Source: Meandrina meandrites
Lineage: Eukaryota > Cnidaria > Anthozoa > Scleractinia > Meandrinidae
Assembly: GCA_963693305.1 (NCBI GenBank)
Contig: OY855915.1
Coordinates: forward strand, 6,021,607 to 6,085,606
DNA length: 64,000 bases
Direction of reading: 5' to 3'
Below are positions 12,657 through 24,700 of this stretch, piece by piece. Made by a program: the position numbers and the translations under genes. The notes below the pieces were generated by a model that searched no databases, was not told the origin of the DNA, and saw nothing but the letters and a program-made list of their open reading frames with translations. Numbering within the stretch: position 1 is the stretch's first letter; the number at the start of each line of letters is the position of its first letter.

Positions 12657-12757
12657 ATTATACGTCACCACCCAGAATCGAACCCGGAACCTCTGGCATG
12701 CTAGCATCCCTTTTTAGCTCTCACCAATACACTACCACGTTGATCCGCCAAACCCCC
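12657..12757 (-). mobile_element. tRNA-like SINE fragment
   Basis: On the minus strand it shows a tRNA-like 5' part (gtggtagtgtattggtgag) followed by a good B box (gggttcgattctggg). Downstream it dissolves into unrelated AT-rich sequence. Probably a decayed SINE head rather than a tRNA gene, since the acceptor ends do not pair. Confidence 0.5.
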
Positions 12758-14195
12758 GAACAATAACTGTTACATCTTGAACAGATCCATAGCCTAAGAC
12801 AATAGCGTAGATCTAACTTAGATTTAAAAATCGCCTTATATTAGGCCTAATTTCATCTAATAATCGATGCACAGTTTCGACCTATTTGGTCTAAATTAGA
12901 ACAGATATGGCATCTTCCATGCATTCCGAAAAGCTTGGTTACCAATGATGGCATCGACCGGCATCCCTGTCATTTCATCTGGGGTGGGGGGTGGGGGGGG
13001 GGGAGGTATTTCCTTATTTTAGTTTGCAGTATGTTCCGAATATTTACTCAGACAGTTTGTCAGTAGGCTTCTCACCAGAGATGTTATCAGACCTTATCAC
13101 GCTGGAATCAAATTTACTGATGAAATCAAATTGATTGATTGAATCCTAAGCGAGGTAAAGAAATTTAAACAAGATGATCAAAAAATCCGAAGCAAAACTC
13201 GAAAACATGAGCCTCATTGGGGCAGCTGCCGTCGTTATATTTTTATCCTGGTGAATCATTTGTGAACCAAAGTTGTCCAAGGGATCTGATTAATCTGCAG
13301 GAATCTGCACGCATCCTTTCGTTTTGCTGGGGAATCATTTGCGGGCCCCAGCACCAATGCTGTCATCGGCCTCGGTTAAACTTTACACATGCAGATAGAG
13401 CAATGCAATGTTTTTACTGATAAGGATTAGTATTTCCTGAGTTAAAGAGACCGTGTTTCCGCCATATGTGTCCGTAAAGTACCAAGAGGATTGATGACTT
13501 GGGATATAGATGAAAGCTGTCAACTTCGCACTGCGAACTCTTTCTAAACTGCAGGGCAAGCTGTGAAGCTGTGTCGTGAAATAAAATTCCTCTCGGCAAT
13601 TTCCAAAGCTACTTAAATCGAAATAATCTCAAAAAGAAAAACACCAAAGAAGAAACAATAAATTATACGTTACAAAGAAATGCTTTCACACAGATGGGAA
13701 CCTCAAAATAATCGTTCAATAATGTGGAAAAACATCAAAGAGGTAAAAATAAATTAAAAACAAAGAACTCAGGACGAACTTCAGCTTTTCACTTTTAGGG
13801 TAAAATTTTTTAAGATCAGCAGCAGTCTTTTTAGAAGACGTAGCTCCCGGGAGGTCGGGATACTTACCTTACTGTAAACATACGGGGTATACGCTATATG
13901 GGTATGTACCGCTGGATGGGGTCCCATTTTTCCCTTCAGCTCAGGTCTGTGATGGGATTCCAGTTTTTGCCTTTTAGTCTGAGATGGAGTCGCTGAATGG
14001 GAAAAGTCTAAACTAGGTCGTTTTGAAATATGCGAAACGGATGTAGTAGTATTGTGGAGAAAATTAAAAAAGAAAAACATCCTTTTCAGTGCCGTTCTAA
14101 GATGGGGTATACAGTTTTTAAAACAGTTTAGTCTGAGATGGGGCCACAGAGGAGCACCCACACCCAACCTGGGCACAGACTTCTGCCAACGTCCG
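12758..14195. other. no gene; includes G tract
   Basis: Contains a G-rich tract at about 12,980-13,004. The 139-codon minus-strand ORF at 13,781-14,200 has low complexity, no domain and no splice context, so it is not called. Confidence 0.5.
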
Positions 14196-14204
14196 TCCAT
14201 AAAG

Positions 14205-14351
14205 TAGGCTCGACTACCAGCCGCTGTTCGGGGAATGAGCCCGCGCTCCTCCCCGAAAAGACTTCACTTCTCTTCTTCTTTACTTCACTTCTTCTTGTCA
14301 CTTCTCGGGGAGGAAAGACCGAACACGAGAGGACGGCGGAAATCGAGCCTA
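14205..14351. mobile_element. TAGnCT-type MITE, 9-bp target duplication
   Basis: A 147-bp element with ends TAGGCTCGA...TCGAGCCTA (exact) and exact flanking repeats TCCATAAAG at 14,196-14,204 and 14,352-14,360. Inverted similarity continues inward (cctccccgaaaagac versus its mate). A CTT-rich microsatellite sits at the centre. Confidence 0.85.
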
Positions 14352-14360
14352 TCCATAAAG

Positions 14361-15805
14361 AGACGCTAATGGTACTTGACAAGGGAACTCCCATTTGCTA
14401 AGAAGCGTGCAGCCAAGATTATTTTAGTTTTCAATACATTTTTAAGTCCCCCGGAAACATTTACAGACGAATGTATCTCATGCCCGAGCCCAGCTTGCCT
14501 TACACGAACTAGCCTGCGAACGCAGACGTATTTCCAGACGTATTTTCGTTTCATTTGTATTGCATGTCATGTATTACGACAACCATCATGGCGGGCATAA
14601 TCGAGGCATAATGACGGCACAATGAAGATCAATGAAAAAGCTCACACCAAAGTATGCGCGCCGAAGTACACCAAAAGACACCCAACGGTGTCTAAAAACT
14701 TCTGGAAAGACCTCAAGTTATTCCCAAAAAGAACTCTTTACAATATACATGTTATAAAACGTTTTAAACTTCGCTACAGTTTATACTTTCCTTCGTTTTT
14801 TCGCCATCTCTAATTTTGTGAGCCCGAAATAAGCTAATTTTAGAATTTGACCGGAAAAGCTTAATTATTTGACATTTTATTTTAGGAATTTCAAATTGGA
14901 TGACATGTTATTGATAGTGTTTACCTCGGTTTGCACAAACGCTGAAACCATTGGAAATTAATATTATGCTCTCACACAGTAACAACATCCGCTCAGAGTT
15001 GAAATGCGTACTGATGAGTGATGAAGCCGAGAAAGTGAGAACGGAAGGATATATTCGGAATAATCCTCTTTATAACTATGACAAGACGGAACCGTGGAAT
15101 AGTACAAGTGGGTAATAAGATTATTATCGAATTATTTTCTCTTTCAAAAAGCTAGCTTTATGTGGCGTGATCGGATCAAACACTAATTCCCTCTCGCGCT
15201 AATTTCGTGGCTTCTTAATAACTTTACAAGAAATCTGGCTATTAATTTTTTAGGTATACTTCTTTATCTTTAGCTCGAAAGCCCCGGGGTACGGATACAT
15301 CGATCCTGCTGGACGAGGCTGACTTTTGGCAGGATCCATAATCTCCTATTATGGATCCTGGTTGGTTTTTGGTGATTCAGGTCTGAGGAGGGAGGGGGGG
15401 GGGGGGGGGGGGGTCTCAGTTTCAGCCTGTTTTGGCGGGTTTTTCGCGGCAGGTTTTGTTTTGATAAAATGTCGTTTATACGCGATTTAAAATTTATAAG
15501 TACGTACTCGCTGCAGTGTGGGGTCACGCTTCTTAGATGACAGCTGCTATTTTGGCCATCAGGTAGCCTGGGATTACGCCTACTTATTTAGTGGGTATCC
15601 CGCGGGAGTCGTGAAGCCGCGTTCACGAACCACGGCTTCGCTGCTCGCGCGCGATACCCCAAACAAGTTTGCCTGCTGGTAGGCTAGTCGCCGTGAGGCA
15701 ACCTTTTTTTCCGCTACGGTCGAAAAGCGTTAAATAACGTTACTAAATAATCTATAACCTTAGATGGTTCCAAGAAGAATGGGTATCTTTTAGGTTATCT
15801 AGCTT
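14361..15805. other. no gene; hairpin and G tract
   Basis: Holds a perfect hairpin (ggatccataatctcctattatggatcc, about 15,333-15,359) and a G run at about 15,390-15,413. A further TAGCCT...AGGCTA pair (15,552-15,688) lacks a matching flanking duplication. Confidence 0.5.
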
Positions 15806-15985
15806 GAGGAGGCAGCGTGGCCGAGTGGTTAGAGCGCCGGACTGGAAATCCGGAGCTCACGGGTTCAAGTCCCATTCTGACCACAATCTGGATTTGTTCT
15901 CGGTTGTCCCGAGTTCAACTCCTCGGTCATGCTTGTAAATAGCCAACTGGTCTGCCTCCTGCCAGTTGGGATATTTAACCATGTT
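15806..15985 (+). mobile_element. tRNA-derived SINE, family B
   Basis: The head folds like a tRNA: ggccgagtggttagagc as D arm, ccgga-ctggaaa-tccgg as anticodon arm (anticodon GGA, Ser-like) and gggttcaagtccc as T arm. The acceptor ends mispair. A non-tRNA body follows (cggttgtcccgagttcaact; gtaaatagccaactggtctg; gccagttgggatatttaac) and is shared with 40,506-40,680. It is therefore a SINE rather than a tRNA gene. Confidence 0.85.
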
Positions 15986-17348
15986 ATATTTTTTATGTTC
16001 AGTCTTTGTTTCATACACACGGCCCCACAAGCTTCTAGCTTTAAACACAAACCGTGTATAAATAAAGTTGCTTTACGAATTACCATTTTTTTTCTGAGGT
16101 CGTAGGTCTCGGCGGCATAACTATCGAACACAATGTGTCGGGAGCTCCCTGCCCCCCACCCACCCCAGGCCCCACTGCGGGAGAGAACTTCGCATGCAAT
16201 ACACGATCATAATATACAGATTGATTGACAATATCATGATTCTTTCTTGAACGAAAACCCCATTTAAGTCTCTGTAAATTGATTCTTTGCTACAAGTACC
16301 ATCATAAAAAGGCACTTACCTTAAACTCGACTAACTCTTCACCACCGACCTTGATCAATGAGCGAGGTAAGACTGTTCAAGCCCTTTACAGCCTCTCTGT
16401 ATTATTTAAAAGAAAATACATTTTATCAGTGAACTTGTAAGCGTAAACCAAAGACGTTTTTGCTCAATTTTTTTTCTTTGGATACTTGAAATGACTTATT
16501 TAAATAAAATTACTTAATGCTGTTACATAATCTCTCTAATTCTTTTTCTTTTATAAAAGATAAAAACTCGTCGAACTCGAATGGCACTGAATCATATCGG
16601 CCATTATACAGAAGGTCATGGCGGCTTGCTTTGTTTATCATTGAGATGATCTGGTTATCTGGAGTCGTTGCTTATCTGTTCAAAACACTCAGATAAGCCA
16701 AACTGCAATGACAGATAAACCCATAACAAGTATCACAAATATCACTGACCTGGATCAGTGAAAAAAAGTATACTCTAAAAATACATACACCTTAATTATT
16801 CGATGGTTCAGCATATAATACGCGCGGATATTTTGCGAGTTGCGTAGTATTTTTCAGAGCCCAAGGGGCGAGGAAAAATACTATTATTATTCCACTAATA
16901 AAATAAAGTTTGGTTCGGCCATTTTGTCTCTTCGCTTTCAGTCCGTATTTTTGCCCTGTTCTACAGTGTAATAACGTGGCATATTTTGAGCGTTCTTTTG
17001 CCCTAATATGGTAAAATGGCGCAATAGTAGAATAATAAACGTCGTTATTATTTATATCCGGGTGGCAGGAAAAATACCTCGATCTCGTTTCTGTGCCGTT
17101 TTCGACAAGTAAAGGAACTTCAGATCTTGTGTAAAGCTCCTAATTACGTAAAAGGTTCGATTGTTTCAAACCGAAATATTAGGGGATTTTGATTTTATTT
17201 TGCAAATTTTGTTTTCTTTTTGGTGTTTACCTGCATGCCGAATGTCTGACGAAAGGATCGGTGGCTTGTTATCTATTCAGTATGTCTGTTAGAAAGCACT
17301 TTCGTATCACTGCCTTCCTCCAAGGGTAGATACCGGGATAAAGTAATG
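15986..17348. other. no gene recognised
   Basis: AT-rich intergenic sequence with scattered short ORFs and no domain or clear repeat boundary. Confidence 0.5.
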
Positions 17349-17543
17349 AGATCTGGGAACTATTGGGGTGGAATTCAAGCGGACATCCAAAGTTAAGCCT
17401 GATCAAGCGTTGTTTGAAGATCTAAGAATGGGAGATAAAGAGGCAAGAAGAAAGGCAAGGGAAACAGAAAAAGCGATTGCCCTTGCAAGCAAGATAGTCA
17501 AAGACAAGGGCCGATTTTCAATTTACCTTATTATAGGAAATTA
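17349..17543 (+). pseudogene. possible coding remnant, highly charged
   Basis: An open stretch of about 64 codons without an ATG start, bounded upstream by TGA and ending in TAA. Its core reads GVEFKRTSKVKPDQ... then MGDKEARRKARETEKAIALA, a charged helical composition unlike the surrounding random ORFs. I do not recognise a family. It lies directly upstream of a Penelope-like signature, so it may be part of that relic. Low certainty. Confidence 0.3.
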
Positions 17544-17750
17544 ACAAGAAGATTAACGAAATAAAAGTTACTTGACGTTTCGACGACTTCATGCCGTCAT
17601 CATCGAAAGTGAAATGTCAAAAAATTAACATTAGATATATAATCAAAAATAGAAGTGTGAAAAAGAAATACATAATTACATAAAGCATGACAAGCGCGTA
17701 TTAAACAAAAAGTTTGTTTTAATACGCGCTTATCGTGCTTAATGTAACGA
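17540..17750. mobile_element. possible Penelope-like element terminus
   Basis: The segment ttgacgtttcgacgacttc followed by atgccgtcatcatcgaaa resembles the GTTTCGACGAC/GATGATGACGG signature I associate with termini of Penelope-like retroelements, where hammerhead-type ribozymes occur. A second hairpin follows at about 17,692-17,745 (aagcgcgtattaaac...gttttaatacgcgctt). There is no reverse transcriptase. The family call is from memory and tentative. Confidence 0.35.
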
Positions 17751-18618
17751 TGGTTATGTCCAAGAGGATAGCTCACTTTTTCTTCTTTGTTGTGCAAAAT
17801 GTTAATCGTCTTTCTGTCTTTCCATTTTGAGCTATTAAACCTCGAGTTCTGTTGTTGGACGTTGTTTATATTTTGTCTTGTGAAAAGCGCAGGTTACTAG
17901 AGAAATTATTGCGTAAATATATTCCACACTGAAATTCGCCTTTTAATATAAAAGTTCATGTAAATGTAACTTTTCCCGGGAACTTTTAGAAAATTCGCGT
18001 TAATTTTATAACGCGTAGATTTTGTTCGCGTTGTTAAGATGCTTTGTTATCTTCCTACAATAAGGTAGGTTCTATTCATGGAGACTAACAAAATAGCGTC
18101 ACGTTCTGGTATAAAAGGGATGCGATCGATTGGTCAACAATTCTGCCAGGATAAACAAGACCACGCAAGAACTACTTACACCGGGATTTGTTGCTAAGGA
18201 AGCACTTATGGAAGGAATTGATGTTAATACTAGTCGATTGGGAGAAATTTTTCCAATGACATAAAAACGCTCACCTTTCTTTGCAGAAAGTTCACAAAAT
18301 TAAGTTCGCCGAAGTTCGCCAATATTTCGATTCTGCCGCCATCTTTGTCCCAATGGTCAGCTGACTTAGCTGAGTAGTTTCTAATCTCCTTCCGTCCGAC
18401 CTTCCGTCCGTTTTCCGACCGCAACTCGTCACCAGGGCAAACCGCAAGGTTTCTGAAAACACTGCTGGGAGTCTTAGTGCATAAAAATATTCATTCGCTT
18501 TTTTTTAATCCAGCCTTGCCTTAAAATTTAATAAAGCCTAGCCAAGTATTTGCTTTTTGTAGGGTTTGGTTGAGCAGTGTTGAATAATGTCTGTAATTCA
18601 TGTAAATTCTGATGACAA

Positions 18619-18626
18619 CCGGAAGT
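18619..18626 (+). promoter_or_regulatory. ETS-type site upstream of the large gene
   Basis: CCGGAAGT matches the ETS consensus and lies about 80 bases upstream of the proposed start codon at 18,708. Metazoan promoters of broadly expressed genes often use such a site near the start. No TATA box is obvious. Transcription start is not determinable here. Confidence 0.35.
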
Positions 18627-18707
18627 ACAACCCAGCTGAAACAGAAGCCGGTTACTTCCATATATGGAATTGCCTTTGCATACATTATCATGTGATCACT
18701 CGTAAAC

Positions 18708-21700
18708 ATGGCTGAAACAGCGGAAGAGTGTCCTACTTCGTCCGAAAATGAGGTACATTTGTCAATCTTTTCCTTTCATAATGACTTATTGCTACCGATT
18801 TATGTTTAAAGCGTGGGGTTAAGTCTTAAACGTGCCCAATTGTTGTTTCTTGGCAGCGAGCGTTTGTTTGCAGTGCGAATTTACATGAAAAATTCATCAC
18901 GGTGAAAACGCTGCGCACCGCGCGGCAAATGTACGATTTGCGGCGGGTTTTGTTGTGCTGTGTAAACTAAACGAAAGCCGTGATATAGTGTATTGCCATC
19001 TTGTTATAGTCAATAATGTTTAAAATAAGTCTCCATGTTATTTCATGTCTTGAAACTTTTTGTTTTAAAAGCTTTGTTTTCTTGTTCCAAGTGGTAATTT
19101 ACTAGGCTCAACAAAGTGTATTGGGCTTGTCAGTTTACGCACAGAAATTAGCATTATAAAATTAAAAGTTTAGTCTACAAATAGCTTGTTGGCTAGAAAG
19201 TGGTTTATTTCTTAAGGAGAGCTTAAATTTAATTTTACGGCAGACAAAAATATAATGCATTTAAGCCTGCATGTTTCAAGTCGCATTCGCTGTCGGGTGT
19301 ATGCCAGGCTAATTATACTTCTTTGGTTTGTACTTTCTGTCCTATTGTTCGGCGAAGCGTCGTTGCTGAACGCTTTGTTAATGGTAAATTGTGTCTTGTT
19401 TTAATAATGTTTATCACAGACCTTGCTTTTCACATCTTTATTTATACTTTTTCACTTGTGTCAAGACACGTTTTCGCTCAGTAAACACAAATCGAACAGT
19501 TAATCAAATATTGTCAATTTCATACTTTGTTAGTGTATAAATATCAGTGACTCTCAAGCATAAAAAGCTCATAAATTGATTGATTGTAAGTCACAGATAA
19601 GGGAAAGCTTTGGAAATTAGCTTTCTAAAAACGCAGTGCCGCATCTTCGTAAACCATGTGCGACAAAATACGTGTTAATCGTCTTTGAAATATTTATTAC
19701 AAATTATTACTTTTAATGAAATCTAAACGTTAAAAAGAATATCAAAAATTAAAGATACGTGGTGGTAAAATCTTGATACCCATAAAAATAAGCCCTCAGT
19801 CCATATTTTAGACCGAATTTAAATGCAATCAATATTTAGTTAAACATTCACATTGACGTATTTACTATCGGTATGTTGAGAATTCTTAGTAAATTTGCAT
19901 TACTGCCATTGAGAATTATACATGTAACACTATTGATTGCCTCTTGTACTCAAATTACAAAAGTATCGAAGTATATGCTGAACTTCTTGTATACCATTCC
20001 TGTAAACATCACAATTCCTTATGGTTCTGTTTATAACTGAAAATATGTTTGCTGCATTTTTTTGTCAACAGGTAATATTTTTTTAGGTGACATTTTTGTT
20101 GACATTTTCCTTTGCTCTTATGACATGGTTCAGTGATTACAGACAGTATTTTTATCAACACGTCAAATTTTCATTTGAAAAACAAATTCTAGAAAATGAA
20201 CTAACTACAAAGTTCTTTTGTTTTGTAAACAATGTGTACTTTTAAAGCTGTTGTACCCAATGGAAAAATATTTTAAATTATAGTGACGTTATGAACTTGC
20301 TAATATTAATTTTTAAGGGGGGTCCTTCTTAACTACAGATCTAGAGCAGTTGCTAGGGAATTCCTGAAGACCAGTTTTAGTGGCAAGCCATTTTGAATCG
20401 TTTTGTAACGCTGAATGGTAAATTTTGTGGGGCAGGAAATACCTGCTTGAAATATTGACAATGCGCCTGCATAACTAGTGCCAGTCCTAAACCGCGCGTT
20501 AGAATTTAAAATCCCTAAAACTTGGAGGAAAAAAGGAAGAGTTCTGAATTTTTTAAAGAATCGGAGATAACATAGCCTTCTTTATAATCCTACGTATGGG
20601 ATTACCGTTTACAAGAAAGAAAAAAGCGCTACTGAAGAAAGTCTGAAAATACGGGTGTTTATTATGTCATAACTTTTACAATAATGCAAATTTTGTAAAA
20701 CCCATACGAAGCATTAAGCATGTGGACATTCTTTATCTATTGGCACTGATTTTAACTTTCAGTTTCATATGCCCTTTCAGTTTTAGGGTTTTTTCTATTC
20801 TGGCCACGCCACTTGTCAAATATGGCCGTTATTTGAAACTCTTGAAGGACTCTTCAATTGAACAAAGTTGCGAAAAAAGCTTATCCGTAGCAGGTCAAGT
20901 TTCCAAAATATGGCGGTTAGATACCTTCCTTAGCAACAACTTAGTAGTTAAGAAGGACCCCCCTTAAGTATATGTCATTGAATAAAACTGGATTTAGGTC
21001 CTTGAAAGTCCTTGTTAAGTCACTGAATTTTGTTGCAAAAAAGCTTACCAATCCTTAATACATGTACTGCATTTAACAGATTTCACTTGATAATTAACAT
21101 TTAACTTGAGGGTAAAAAGGTATTGAACTGATCTTCAAAATCTTTAAAAGTTACTATGGCATATTAAATTCTTGTAATACATTCAAGTGTCATGTGGTCT
21201 AACTAATACATTTACCATGGAGATACCCTATTGATTCCAGACCAAAACTTTCGGATTTCTATACCCTATCACAGACTAAACTGCTCGAAAACTGTACCTT
21301 TTACAGTGGCACATACCCATATACCGTAAAATTCCGGTTATAAGCCCCAGGCTTATACAACTTCGTAAGGGGTTTTGGGTGGGCTTATAAGCAGAGGGGC
21401 TTATATCCGGGGGAGCTTATAAGCGGAATAAAAAAAAAACGTTTCGAAACCAGCCACTGCAGTGTTGATCGAAATACGTTTTCAAGTTAAAAAGTCATAA
21501 TGAAGCAACATTTAGCCCTGTTCAGTACTGTCATCCAGCAGAGGGGGGCTTATATCCGGGGGGGCTTATAACTGGATGTATTTTATTGTTTCCAGGTAGA
21601 TGGGGCTATAACCGGGGGAGCTTATAAGCGGGGGTGGCTTATAACCGGAATTTTATGGTAGCCTACTGTAAATGATTGCTACAGGCATAGCAACCTGAGA

Positions 21701-24700
21701 AAGTGTTGGGAGTAATCTGCAATGGACCAGCATCCCATGCAGGGGGAGTAGCAATATATTACTTGCAAAAAGTTTCGGACGATTGTACAGTGGATTCAGG
21801 TTGAGCATTTAACAGCCTCAGTTGTCGCGTTCGTTGTCACGGTTGAATTGATTGCCTCGCGAGGCAAAATGACAGATGTTGCTAGGCAGGAATGACGATG
21901 TCCTGTCTGGGAAAAAGCACGTTGTGGTTTTCCTAGGTAGAACGTTGGCATTCCCACCTAGCAACGTCATTTTGCCTCGCAACGCAAATCAATTCAACCG
22001 TTACAACGAATGCAACAACTGAGACTGTGAAGCACTCAACCTGAATCCGCTGTAACTTCTGGCAAAAAAGGTGTCTGAAAATAAAGCCGGCACCATGCCA
22101 TGCATTCAAGGGCAATATGCATTATAAGGCTAGCACCCAGACTAGACTTTGCTAGTTCTTTTTATCAATGGAAAGGAATTTTTTTTCCTTTTTGGAGCAA
22201 ACTCTAGTTGAGACACTGCTTGAGATAATGTAATGGCTTGATAGAATTTGCATTATTTCCACACTGGTATATCTGTAGAACCTTGAGTGTGCAGTCATTT
22301 TCACAAAATTTACTTTAGCTATGTTTTCGCTTTAGCTATGTTTTCACAAAGTGCTCAATATTTTTGTCTGAAATGAGATAAAAAGTGTCCAAAAATTAAA
22401 TATCCTTATTCAGATATTTTAACGTCCGAACTTTTTTGCGAGTTACTCCTAGTCACTTCATGCTACAGACAGTACCAGGATAAGCTCTGGCCATGTGATC
22501 CACGTTGGTCTGAGTGCAGGTTACACTTTCACCCTATTCAGTTTGTGATTGTTCTTATATTTTCAGACGTCAGGCTTGTCAGGTTCCATTGAGTCTATAG
22601 ACTTGTCCTGTATCCATGTAAGTACTGCGTAACTTTAATTGTTATATATACATCCTTGTAAGAGGAAAATAATTAGTGTTTATTAGCTTGATCTTTTTGT
22701 TTCAGATTATCTTTGATAATGAGACAAAGGAAAAGAAAAACATTCGAAACTAAACCATGCCCAGAATCTAAGCACAAAAGAAAACAAAACCATCTACACA
22801 AACTTATTCCTTGTAATGAACTTTCTAGTTAGTATAAATATCATATAATTTTAATATCTTTAATGTAAATTATTACATTGTCAGTAGTGTTAAGATCGTA
22901 TGTTACCGGTAATTAGTGCGAGTGTTGTACTGTTTGTAGTCTTAGTTTTGTATCGTATGCAATGTAACGTGTAGAACATTTTGGAATAGAAAAAAATGTA
23001 AAAATAGAAAAATCTACGCAAACTTTCCTACCAGTGTAAATTATGTTTAAAATTGAGAAAAACAAATGTATTCTATCCAAGCTTGTCTTAGGAAAAGTTT
23101 CTAAAGGAATGCTGTCATGTTTAGTTTGCCAATGCTGTTAATACTTTTGCTCAGTAATGCACATGTAGTTGTACTTCTGGTGTGCATGACACTTATTTAA
23201 CTTGAATTTATTATTTGTATGCTGTTGTTTACAATTTGGTATGTTCCTTTGTTTTATATAATTTTCATTATTTATCATCTACACCAGAACAAAGGAAAAT
23301 ACCAAATTGTACCAAAGGTATTTAAAAACTTGAACCACAACATACATTTGAATGCATCAAGTGCTATCCAGTCCTTTGATATTATTTACAACGTACTGTA
23401 AACTTAAAAAACAATTGTTGTTAATTTGTTGTTTCAGTGGGGATACTTAAACTATACACTCTTAAATGATCCAAAGAAAATAAAGGTAAGTAGAGTACAA
23501 GATTATAGTCTGTGTTACTAGCGCAGCTCAAATTATAAATCAGGGTTCTCATTAGAAGGTGGGACCTGGGTACCAGAACCAGGATACCCAGGCAAGTGTC
23601 AGTACCTGCTTACTTTCAAACTGAAGGTAAAATAATAACTTCACTTCAAGCGTTCTTTTCTGCCCACCTACATGTACTCTCCTATGGGTACCCTCCTACT
23701 TCAAGACTTAATGAAACTCGTGATAAATTCTATCAAATATATAGCACAGACTTAAACTTCCCCAGCTCCTTCCATTCTCCCATTCTCCCCCTTCCTTCCT
23801 TCCTTCCTTCCTTCCTTCCTTCCTTCCTTCCTTCCTTCCTTCCTTCCTTCCTTCCTTCCTTCCTTCCTTCCTTCCTTCCTTCCTTCCTTCCTTCCTTCCT
23901 TCCTTCCTTCCTTCCTTCCTTCCTTCCTTCCTTCCTTCCTTCCTTCCTTCCTTCCTTCCTTCCTTCCTTCCTTCCTTCCTTCCTTCCTTCCTTCCTTCCT
24001 TCCTTCCTTCCTTCCTTCCTTCCTTCCTTCCTTCCTTCCTTCCTTCCTTCCTTCCTTCCTTCCTTCCTTCCTTCCTTCCTTCCTTCCTTCCTTCCTTCCT
24101 TCCTTCCTTCCTTCCTTCCTTCCTTCCTTCCTTCCTTCCTTCCTTCCTTCCTTCCTTCCTTCCTTCCTTCCTTCCTTCCTTCCTTCCTTCCTTCCTTCCT
24201 TCCTTCCTTCCTTCCTTCCTTCCTTCCTTCCTTCCTTCCTTCCTTCCTTCCTTCCTTCCTTCCTTCCTTCCTTCCTTCCTTCCTTCCTTCCTTCCTTCCT
24301 TCCTTCCTTCCTTCCTTCCTTCCTTCCTTCCTTCCTTCCTTCCTTCCTTCCTTCCTTCCTTCCTTCCTTCCTTCCTTCCTTCCTTCCTTCCTTCCTTCCT
24401 TCCTTCCTTCCTTCCTTCCTTCCTTCCTTCCTTCCTTCCTTCCTTCCTTCCTTCCTTCCTTCCTTCCTTCCTTCCTTCCTTCCTTCCTTCCTTCCTTCCT
24501 TCCTTCCTTCCTTCCTTCCTTCCTTCCACCCTCTCTTACTCCCCCTTAAATAAATCAATCAAAATAAATAAATCAACTATGTTTAATGAGGGTAGCACAT
24601 AACAGTCTCGCGACTGACAAACCTGTGGCCCTCGAATTCCCGATCGAATTGGAATTTGGAAGTGTTGGTTTTTGTGGAGGGAGGAAAACCGGAGAACAGG

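Larger units (their letters stand above)
18753..22566. other. intron 1 of the scaffold gene
   Basis: 3.8 kb. Holds the TTAA-flanked element at 20,317-20,963, the TA-flanked MITE at 21,324-21,658 and the nested cluster at 21,690-22,527. The rest is AT-rich with no exon seen. Confidence 0.6.

Noticed and set aside
13781..14200. 139-codon minus-strand ORF
   Set aside because: No recognisable domain, mixed low-complexity sequence, no splice signals or neighbours supporting it.
15552..15688. Seventh TAGnCT element (TAGCCT...AGGCTA)
   Set aside because: The flanking 9-mers do not match, so it fails the test the other six pass.
15806..15880. tRNA-Ser gene
   Set aside because: Acceptor stem mispairs, the variable arm is short, and the downstream body is shared with another copy at 40,506; it is a SINE.
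22706..22753. Possible extra exon after exon 2 (IIFDNETKEKKNIRN then TAA)
   Set aside because: It has a fair acceptor but ends at once in a stop; exon 2 joins exon 3 at 23,438 directly in phase 0 and restores the PH start WGYL. At most a rare alternative end.
23596..24558. ORFs of 268-317 codons on both strands
   Set aside because: Pure translation of the CTTC repeat (Leu-Pro-Ser-Phe or Lys-Glu-Gly-Arg); no gene.
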